The notes beneath the pieces are model-generated. The model had not been told where the DNA came from and searched no databases. It was given only the letters and a program-made list of their open reading frames with translations. From Candidatus Pacearchaeota archaeon (GTDB taxonomy: Archaea; Nanobdellota; Nanobdellia; Pacearchaeales; GW2011-AR1), in contig JAGLWP010000018.1 in assembly GCA_023133375.1 (NCBI GenBank), positions 1 through 9,863 on the forward strand: 9,863 nt of DNA. Direction: 5' to 3'. The position numbers and the translations under genes are program-made. This document shows positions 4,739 through 9,863 of the stretch, piece by piece (positions within the stretch are counted from its first letter, which is position 1; the number at the start of each line of letters is the position of its first letter).

Positions 4739-6136
4739 TTAAACTTTCCTATCCTCTTCCCCAACCTCTTTTTTCCCAAGCTGTTCAGCCATAAAATAAG
4801 CCTTGTTGGATTCTGTCTCATGAATCTCGCCATCTTTTTGATAAATTGCTGTTGCTGTTGGCAACGCAAACCTGCCAAGCACGCCAACCTTAGAATAAAT
4901 AATATAAGTTAGTGTTCTTCTTTCTCCTGCTTCAAGTTTTTCAAAATTCCATTCAATTCTTCTTGTTTTCTCATTAACTCTGGTTGGTTTTTCTATTCCG
5001 AATCTTTCATGAATTTTGACTAATGGCGGAAGTCTTTCTATTATGTTTATTCTTTCAACATACTTTTTAGCTGCTACAAATATGGAAACTTTTAATGCAA
5101 ATTCTCCTCCTTTAGCTTTAACAAAGGAAATTCTTTTTCTTAAAACTAAATTTGTTTTTGAGAATTTTTTTACCAATACAACAACTGCTATAATCAAGAA
5201 TATGGCTAATAAGGGCAAGAGCCAGTTTGTTCTTACACTAATTTCAAAAGTTTCTCCGGGTTTTATTTGCTTGACCCAAGTGTAATATATTGTTAATCCT
5301 TTTCTTTCAACAATATCTGGTTCAGGATTTAGATTTGTAAATAATCTTGTTATGATATTCTTTTTTATTACTGTTTCAGATTCAGAAACGACATTGCCTT
5401 CATTTGATTTTTTGATGACATCTGTCTTTATAATGAAACCATGAGATTCTTCTGTTGTTTTTAAGATGTTTTTTTCAGAAAATTTCATTGTCCCTTCAAT
5501 ATTGGTTTCTTGTCCATTAATATTGATTTTTGCGTTAATAGTATAAAATCCTGCCATAACTTTTGCGAAATCTTCTTTGTTTAATTCCATATTAAAACTC
5601 TTTTTTTTATACTTTTCTAAAGAAAATTCTTCTTCAAAATCAAAGAAAGGAGATTTAAATCTTGATTTTATTTCGCCAAAATTGAAGTTTACTTTGTTTT
5701 TGATATATATCTGAAGTGAGTTTGAGTCAGGGTCAATTTCTTCAGAACCAACTTCAAAAGAATTTTCTAAGTCAGTTACTTTTAATGTTAAAGGGATTGT
5801 TTCTTCACTTTTATCTTGACTTTGGATAAACAAATCAAAAGTCATTAAACCTCTTTGGCTTAAATCTGAACGTGGATAAACCCCGAATTCTACTGTTTCT
5901 GTTTGGTCCTGCCCAATGTATATTGTTTCTTGAGGGTAACTTCCTCCCCCAAAAAAAGTGTAAAACATAAAATTATCTGAGGCACCATCATTGGTAATTT
6001 CTAAATCAAAAATTGTCGGGTTTTCAAGTCCAATAATCATAACTTCGTCTGAGCTCTTTTTTTCCACATTAATGTTTATAGCAAAGATGCTGGGGATAAT
6101 TAATAATATAAATAATAGGGTAAATAACTTTTTCAT
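4739..6136 (-). CDS. Exported single-pass membrane protein with external and cytosolic beta-rich domains
   Basis: 465 residues. Residues 1-19 (MKKLFTLLFILLIIPSIFA) are a clear signal peptide. About 20-304 should be outside the cell: mostly beta-strand patterns, with a first domain (~20-120) of the NEAT-less Ig/CARDB-like type (ENPTIFDLEITNDG, SQRGLMTFDL) and a second (~125-230). The TM helix is 305-323 (WLLPLLAIFLIIAVVVLVK), followed by Lys/Arg (KKFSK, LRKR), which puts the C-terminus inside. Residues 340-452 form another beta-rich domain ending LEAGERRTLTYIIYSKVGVL and ESNKAYF, similar in style to DUF11-like sandwiches, here on the predicted cytosolic side. A charged tail follows. No catalytic motif. 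The role may be in the cell envelope, but this is inference. The TATA box at 6155 supports the start; it is the first gene of a two-gene unit. Confidence 0.85.
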   Translation of the reverse strand: MKKLFTLLFILLIIPSIFAININVEKKSSDEVMIIGLENPTIFDLEITNDGASDNFMFYTFFGGGSYPQETIYIGQDQTETVEFGVYPRSDLSQRGLMTFDLFIQSQDKSEETIPLTLKVTDLENSFEVGSEEIDPDSNSLQIYIKNKVNFNFGEIKSRFKSPFFDFEEEFSLEKYKKKSFNMELNKEDFAKVMAGFYTINAKININGQETNIEGTMKFSEKNILKTTEESHGFIIKTDVIKKSNEGNVVSESETVIKKNIITRLFTNLNPEPDIVERKGLTIYYTWVKQIKPGETFEISVRTNWLLPLLAIFLIIAVVVLVKKFSKTNLVLRKRISFVKAKGGEFALKVSIFVAAKKYVERINIIERLPPLVKIHERFGIEKPTRVNEKTRRIEWNFEKLEAGERRTLTYIIYSKVGVLGRFALPTATAIYQKDGEIHETESNKAYFMAEQLGKKEVGEEDRKV

Positions 6137-6154
6137 GATAAATCAAAAAGAGAA

Positions 6155-6165
6155 TTATATTTAAG
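6155..6165 (-). promoter_or_regulatory. TATA box of the membrane-protein gene
   Basis: The minus strand reads CTTAAATATAA, centred about 24 nt before the ATG at 6136, which predicts a leaderless transcript. Confidence 0.65.
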
Positions 6166-6184
6166 GATTTCGGTAAAATAAGAG

Positions 6185-6688
6185 TTATTTTTTTCCTTCT
6201 AAATCTAAATAAGCTTTGGCTTGATTTAAAAATTCATCGCAATCTCCTGCGATTTTGTTTTCATATTCTATGATTCTTGAAGGAATAACCCATTTTTCAT
6301 AAATACTTCTAAGGAATTTTTTGCCTGCAGTATGTTCGAATTTTCCTTCATAATCTCTTACAAGAATCCCCTTTATGTCAATTTGGACGCTTCCCTTATT
6401 TGTTTTTATTTTTGTACTTCCTTCTTGAATTTCAACTTCTGCTAATCCAATAACTTTGAATTTTATTTTAGCTTCAAACTTAAAATAATCAGTAAGTTTT
6501 CTTATTCCAGTCCATTCAATATCTATGTTTTTTGATTCTCCAGAGATTTTTTCTGAATATTTATCCTCTGCTATTTCAAGATTAGTTTCTTCTGTAAGCC
6601 AATCATAACAAAAAGCATAAAAATCTTTGAAAGAAAAGATTCCCTGATATTTTATTTTGCTTGAGAATATAGTGTCTTTTTCTGCCAT
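6185..6688 (-). CDS. Cytosolic alpha/beta protein, function unknown
   Basis: 167 residues with no signal peptide, TM segment, metal-binding cysteines or nucleotide-binding motif. Residues 12-35 (KIKYQGIFSFKDFYAFCYDW) look like a strand and an aromatic helix. Residues 55-115 are alternating strands (IDIEWTGIRKLTDYFKFEAK, VEIQEGSTKIK, VQIDIKGILVRDYEGKFE). Residues 120-165 are helical, with FLRSIYEKWVIPSRI and a Glu/Lys-rich end. The organisation (helix, antiparallel sheet, helices) and its style look like a conserved family I associate with DPANN genomes, but I cannot name it. The ATG at 6688 lies about 26 nt from a TATA box. It has its own promoter, so it is not an operon partner of the membrane protein that follows 48 bp downstream. 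Confidence 0.78.
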   Translation of the reverse strand: MAEKDTIFSSKIKYQGIFSFKDFYAFCYDWLTEETNLEIAEDKYSEKISGESKNIDIEWTGIRKLTDYFKFEAKIKFKVIGLAEVEIQEGSTKIKTNKGSVQIDIKGILVRDYEGKFEHTAGKKFLRSIYEKWVIPSRIIEYENKIAGDCDEFLNQAKAYLDLEGKK

Positions 6689-6708
6689 TTTATATTTATC
6701 AAGAGAGA

Positions 6709-6720
6709 TTTATATTTAAA
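6709..6720 (-). promoter_or_regulatory. TATA box of the 167-residue gene
   Basis: The minus strand reads TTTAAATATAAA, centred 26 nt before the ATG at 6688. It is divergent from the box at 6761, so one 100-bp interval serves two genes. Confidence 0.65.
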
Positions 6721-6760
6721 TATTTAACTACTTGGGTTGTAGTTTTGTATGAAAAGAAGA

Positions 6761-6770
6761 TTTATTAATT
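6761..6770 (+). promoter_or_regulatory. TATA box of the nucleotidyltransferase gene
   Basis: TTTATTAATT, centred about 24 nt before the ATG at 6789, again predicting a leaderless mRNA. Confidence 0.55.
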
Positions 6771-6788
6771 TCAGGGTATTATTATAAT

Positions 6789-7298
6789 ATGGGAAAATAT
6801 ATCCCTTATAAGAAATTAGAAAAGATTGTAGATAATGAAAAGGTTTTTGGTAAGAGTGTTGTGTTAACAGGAGGATGTTTTGATATTATTCATAAAGGAC
6901 ATCTTTATTTGTTTCGAAGAGCTAAAGAATATGGGGATATTTTGGTTGTTAATGTGGTTAATGATGAAAGAGTGAAAACATATAAAGGAGAAGAAAGGCC
7001 TGTTAATATTGAATCTCAAAGAGCGAGTGTTGTTTCTGCTTTAGAAATTGTTGATTATGCTACTGTGCATCCTTCTGTTGATTTGGGACCAACAACTGAG
7101 CTTGCGATTATGATAAAACCAGATGTGATTGTTCAGGTTGAGGGTAAATGGAAACGTGGTGATAAAAAAAGATTAGCCGGGCTTTTAGGATATGATGTGA
7201 AATTAAGAGAAGTTAAAAAAAGTCGTTTTAAAACCAGTACTACAAGTATTATCGATGAAATATTAAAAAAGCATAAGCAGCATGAATTTTCAAATTGA
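6789..7298 (+). CDS. RfaE2/TagD-like nucleotidyltransferase (HxGH family)
   Basis: Transfers a nucleotide from NTP to a phosphorylated small molecule, releasing pyrophosphate. 169 residues form a single cytidylyltransferase-like domain. GGCFDIIHKGHLYLF (28-42) has the HxGH signature (H35-K-G-H38) that binds the nucleotide phosphates. RPVNIESQRASVVSALEIVDY (70-90) closely resembles the RfaE2 (HldE C-terminal) segment with its RP-N-x2-QR. TSTTSIIDEIL (149-159) is the second nucleotide-binding motif, close to the STTNII of RfaE2. These features favour a sugar-1-phosphate adenylyltransferase, such as for heptose, over archaeal FAD synthetase or TagD, but substrate and NTP are not proven. No kinase domain is fused. 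Sugar activation would fit with the glycosyltransferase in the same window. The last codons overlap the CBS gene by 9 bp tail to tail. Confidence 0.85.
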   Translation: MGKYIPYKKLEKIVDNEKVFGKSVVLTGGCFDIIHKGHLYLFRRAKEYGDILVVNVVNDERVKTYKGEERPVNIESQRASVVSALEIVDYATVHPSVDLGPTTELAIMIKPDVIVQVEGKWKRGDKKRLAGLLGYDVKLREVKKSRFKTSTTSIIDEILKKHKQHEFSN

Positions 7299-7853
7299 AT
7301 CTTTGCAGGATTCACAGATGAGCATGCCATTTATTCTGGATAAGATACCCTGATTGCCGCATTCTTCACAAATTCCTTCTTCTATAAAATCTTTACTTTT
7401 TGCTTTTTTGATTCTTTTTAATTTTTCTGATTCTTCTCTGATTCTTGCGAATTCCTCTAATTCTGGATAAAGTTCTGGATGAAAATTTAAAATATCTTTT
7501 GAAGTAATCATTCCCACGAGTTTTCCCTCATGGATTACCGGGAGCCTCTCAAATTTTAATTTTTTCATTTTTTCAATTGCTTGTCGGATTGTTGTGGTTG
7601 GTTTTATTGTTGCGATTTTCCTTGGAGAAATATCAATTGCTCTTATTTTAGATAAATCCTCTTTTGATTTTTTTATTAATGCCCAAAGAATATCTTTTTC
7701 AGAAATAAATCCAACGAGTCTTTTTTTGTCTACAAGAAGCAGGCTTCCAACCCTTTTTCTTACCATTTTTTTGGCACATTCAAGCAGGTTTGTATCTGGT
7801 TTAATTACTATTGGTTCTCTTGTCATAACATTGGCAACGACGATATTATCCAT
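7290..7853 (-). CDS. Two-CBS-domain protein with C-terminal zinc ribbon
   Basis: 187 residues. CBS 1 (~5-60) has VMTREPIVIKPDTNLLECAK and RVGSLLLVDKKRLVGFISEKD; CBS 2 (~72-125) has ATIKPTTTIRQAIEKMKK and RLPVIHEGKLVGMITSKDIL. A paired CBS module usually binds adenosine nucleotides (AMP, ATP, SAM) and senses energy or metabolite state. A charged helix (~130-155) leads to CEECGNQGILSRINGMLICESC, with C162/C165 and C180/C183 as a four-cysteine zinc-binding knuckle pair. This architecture is a known archaeal theme in which the ribbon may bind nucleic acid or protein; that role is inferred. No catalytic domain is present, so it must act through a partner, not identifiable here. The start at 7853 fits the TATA box. 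Confidence 0.88.
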   Translation of the reverse strand: MDNIVVANVMTREPIVIKPDTNLLECAKKMVRKRVGSLLLVDKKRLVGFISEKDILWALIKKSKEDLSKIRAIDISPRKIATIKPTTTIRQAIEKMKKLKFERLPVIHEGKLVGMITSKDILNFHPELYPELEEFARIREESEKLKRIKKAKSKDFIEEGICEECGNQGILSRINGMLICESCKDSI

Positions 7854-7873
7854 GTTATAAGGAGGTGCTTCAA

Positions 7874-7883
7874 ATTTATAAAT
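7874..7883 (-). promoter_or_regulatory. TATA box of the CBS gene
   Basis: The minus strand reads AATTTATAAATTTG, centred about 25 nt before the ATG at 7853, predicting a leaderless mRNA. The near-palindromic box can also be read on the plus strand. Confidence 0.6.
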
Positions 7884-7918
7884 TTTTATGTGGCTAAAGA
7901 TATCTTCTGACTACAATA

Positions 7919-7930
7919 ATATTTAAATAT
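7919..7930 (+). promoter_or_regulatory. TATA box of the chaperonin transcription unit
   Basis: ATATTTAAATAT, centred about 26 nt before the ATG at 7951. This would drive the unknown gene and the thermosome together. No heat-shock operator such as a Phr-type repeat is recognised beside it. Confidence 0.6.
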
Positions 7931-7950
7931 GTTTGATAGGAAAAAATAAT

Positions 7951-8322
7951 ATGTTAGGAGGAATACCCCGAATTACTTTACCAGAGAACAAAGAGGGACA
8001 ATTATCTAGTTTTATTCAGGTGTATTTCAATAATGAGCCTTATTTAAGATGTGGGAATCTTCATTCTTACACCTTGGAAAATTTTTTGCGAGAAGTTGGG
8101 ATTCAATTTGATTGTGATACTATGGGAGGATCATTTCGTATCCCTATTCCGAGAGGGAAAAATTATAATGCTATAGGTATGGGGAGAATTAGGAGAGAAG
8201 ATGAATCTTGGGTGCTTTTTGATTTTAGTTATGATTATGGGTTAACTCCCAACAAAGAACATTTAGAAAAATTATTATCTTATTTGCCTCAGGAAATTAA
8301 ATTAAGAATTGAAGATTCATAA
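7951..8322 (+). CDS. Unknown 123-residue protein, coupled to the thermosome gene
   Basis: I choose the ATG at 7951 over an in-frame TTG at 7933, because the TATA box puts the transcript start at about 7950. The protein has no signal peptide or TM segment. After a Pro-rich start (GGIPRITLPENKEG) comes a strand (LSSFIQVYF, 18-26), YLRCGNLHSYTLENFLREVG (31-50), a Cys/Asp/Gly-rich segment with C34 and C55, a strand-turn region (SFRIPIPRGKNYNAIGMGRI, 61-80), an aromatic strand (WVLFDFSYDYGL) and a C-terminal helix (HLEKLLSYLPQEIKLRI). This is an alpha+beta fold I do not recognise. Its stop overlaps the thermosome start (TAATG), so the two are probably co-transcribed and translationally coupled, which hints at a link to chaperonin function such as a substrate or cofactor; that is inference. 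Confidence 0.8.
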   Translation: MLGGIPRITLPENKEGQLSSFIQVYFNNEPYLRCGNLHSYTLENFLREVGIQFDCDTMGGSFRIPIPRGKNYNAIGMGRIRREDESWVLFDFSYDYGLTPNKEHLEKLLSYLPQEIKLRIEDS

Positions 8323-9863
8323 TGACAGATAAACCAGTTGTTCTTATGCCAGAAGATATTCAAAGAATCATGGGAAAAGATGCTCAGAGGAATAATATTC
8401 TTGCTGCACGAATGGTTGCAGAAATGGTGAAGACGACTTTGGGACCTAAAGGTATGGACAAGATGCTTGTTTCGCCAACTAATGATATTGTTGTGACAAA
8501 TGATGGTGTGACAATTTTGGAAGAAATGCAGATTGAGCATCCTGCTGCAAAAATGATGGTGGAAATTGCTAAAACACAGGAGAGTGAGGTTGGGGATGGA
8601 ACCACGACTGCTGTGATGATTGCCGGGAAACTGCTGGATAATGCTGAGAAACTTTTGGATAAAAAAATTCATCCAACTGTTATAACTAAAGGGTATAATA
8701 TGGCGGCTGAAAAATCTCAGGAAATTTTGCGGGATATTTCTTTGCGAATAACTCCTGAAGATGAAGATGTGTTGAAACAGGTAGCAATGACAGCGATGAC
8801 CGGCAAGGGTGCAGAAGGTTCAAAAGAGAAATTTGCAGAGATAATTGTAAGAGCTGTGGGGCAAATTCAAGATGGGGACAGAATAGAATTGAATGATATT
8901 AAAATTGAAAAAACAAAGGGGGACGGGATTGCAGATACTGAGCTTATTTCAGGAATTGTATTGGATAGTGAAAAAGTTTCTTCTGATATGCCTTTTATTA
9001 TAAATAATGCAAGAATTGCTTTGCTTGATTTTCCGCTTGAATTAAAAAATCCAGAGATTGATACAAAGATTTCTATTTCTTCTCCAGAGCAGTTGCAGAA
9101 TTTTATTAGTCAAGAAGAAAAAACAATAAAAGATATGGTAACTAAAGTTAAGGACGCTGGAGCAAATGTTGTTTTTTGCCAAAAAGGGATTGATGATTTT
9201 GCTCAGTATTTGCTTTCTAAGGCAAGAATTTATGCATGCAGAAGAGTTGCTAAGAGTGATATGGAGAAACTTTCCAAGGCAACAGCGGGGAAGATTGTTA
9301 GTAATTTGAATGAGCTTTCTTCTGAAGAACTTGGGAGTGCCCAAATAGTTGAAGAAGTAAAGCAGGCAAATGATTTTTTTACTTATGTTAGAGGATGCCA
9401 GAATCCCAAGGCATTAACTATTTTGATTCATGGTGGAAGCGAACATGTTATTGATGAAATTGAAAGAGCCATAAAAGATGGATTGGGGGATGTAATGTCT
9501 TCTTTGAAATCTGGATTAGTAGTGCCTGGGGGAGGAGCAATTGAAATTGAACTTGCAAAGAGGTTAAGGGAATTTTCACAGGGTTTAAGTGGGAGAGAGC
9601 AACTTGCTGTAGAAGAATTTGCTTCTGCTTTAGAGTTTATTCCCACAACCCTTGCAGAAAATGCTGGTATGGACCCAATAGATGTTCTTACTGAATTAAA
9701 ATCAAGACATGATTCTGGCGAGAGAAATGCTGGCTTAAATTTACTTAATAATAGAATTGAAAATGTTTTAGAAGGAAAGATAATTGAACCATATCAAATT
9801 AAAAGTCAGGCAATTAATTCAGCGAGTGAAGTTGCAGTTATGATTTTAAGAATAGATGATGTT
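8322..9863 (+). CDS. thsA: Thermosome subunit, group II chaperonin (3' end outside window)
   Basis: ATP-driven folding chaperone that builds double rings with a built-in lid in the archaeal cytosol. 514 residues are visible; full-length subunits are about 540-550, so only the C-terminal tail is cut off. Equatorial ATP site: GPKGMDKML (41-49), NDGVTIL (60-66) and GDGTTT (91-96). The apical part includes IYACRRVAKSDMEKL (~305-320). Further on come the KDGL segment (D386, the expected catalytic Asp) and VVPGGG (400-405). The visible end ILRIDDV is the usual approach to the C-terminus. The start ATG shares its A with the stop of the upstream unknown gene; there is no strong Shine-Dalgarno. An AT-rich stretch at 8294-8303 could be a weak second promoter. 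The paralogue letter (A/B/C) cannot be assigned from a window alone; thsA is used as the generic name. Confidence 0.97.
   Translation, partial: MTDKPVVLMPEDIQRIMGKDAQRNNILAARMVAEMVKTTLGPKGMDKMLVSPTNDIVVTNDGVTILEEMQIEHPAAKMMVEIAKTQESEVGDGTTTAVMIAGKLLDNAEKLLDKKIHPTVITKGYNMAAEKSQEILRDISLRITPEDEDVLKQVAMTAMTGKGAEGSKEKFAEIIVRAVGQIQDGDRIELNDIKIEKTKGDGIADTELISGIVLDSEKVSSDMPFIINNARIALLDFPLELKNPEIDTKISISSPEQLQNFISQEEKTIKDMVTKVKDAGANVVFCQKGIDDFAQYLLSKARIYACRRVAKSDMEKLSKATAGKIVSNLNELSSEELGSAQIVEEVKQANDFFTYVRGCQNPKALTILIHGGSEHVIDEIERAIKDGLGDVMSSLKSGLVVPGGGAIEIELAKRLREFSQGLSGREQLAVEEFASALEFIPTTLAENAGMDPIDVLTELKSRHDSGERNAGLNLLNNRIENVLEGKIIEPYQIKSQAINSASEVAVMILRIDDV

Noticed and set aside
4601..5285. Plus-strand readings of 103 and 89 codons
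   Set aside because: They lie opposite the 57-residue gene and the membrane-protein gene; the hydrophobic look comes from the reverse of Glu/Lys-rich codons.
7859..7926. TAAGGAGGTG on the plus strand followed by an ATG at 7888
   Set aside because: The spacer is about 20 nt and the reading is only 12 codons; the bases are better explained as the start region of the minus-strand CBS gene.
8289..9646. Minus-strand readings of 72-127 codons across the thermosome gene
   Set aside because: They are fully antisense to a well-conserved chaperonin reading frame and have Cys/His/Ser-rich nonsense composition.
1..9863. CRISPR array, insertion sequence or prophage
   Set aside because: No regularly spaced direct repeats with unique spacers, no transposase or integrase motif, and no phage structural genes in any frame I read.

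Overview
The window looks archaeal and most resembles a small-genome DPANN lineage of the Pacearchaeota/Woesearchaeota kind; that lineage call is inference. The supports are: a group II chaperonin (thermosome) gene running off the right end; a tRNA-Tyr with no encoded CCA and the archaeal-type C1-G72 / A73 acceptor end; an AT-rich TATA-like box about 25-30 nt ahead of almost every first gene; and short, tightly packed genes, many of them encoding surface proteins of unknown function.

Layout, left to right. (1) 3-881 (+): 3' part of a cysteine-repeat protein, convergent with (2) 914-2185 (-), a GT4-type glycosyltransferase. (3) 2297-2440 (+): a 47-residue, extremely acidic protein gene with its own promoter, Shine-Dalgarno and T-tract; its promoter is divergent from that of the glycosyltransferase. 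(4) 2511-3419 (+): a membrane-anchored, metzincin-like zinc protease. (5) 3438-3851: a possible 28-residue acidic micro-gene, an odd GC-richer hairpin element, and tRNA-Tyr(GTA), all on the minus strand. (6) 3852-4448 (-): a PD-(D/E)xK nuclease-like protein. (7) 4518-6136 (-): a two-gene unit, a signal-peptide/TM protein of 465 residues followed by a 57-residue Ser/Gly repeat protein with a strong Shine-Dalgarno. (8) 6185-6688 (-): a conserved-looking protein of unknown function, divergent from (9) 6789-7298 (+), an RfaE2/TagD-like nucleotidyltransferase, whose end overlaps (10) 7290-7853 (-), a two-CBS-domain protein with a C-terminal zinc ribbon. (11) 7951-8322 (+): an unknown 123-residue protein overlapping by one base (12) the thermosome subunit, 8322 to the window end.

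How they may fit together: the window is a mix of cell-surface functions (repeat protein, protease, TM protein, sugar transfer and sugar-nucleotide activation) and housekeeping functions (tRNA, chaperonin). No phage, transposon, CRISPR array or toxin-antitoxin module is visible. The most interesting material is the set of small unrecognised genes, the unknown gene coupled to the chaperonin, and a consistent promoter-to-start spacing that implies leaderless mRNAs for most transcription units. That spacing was used here to choose several start codons.
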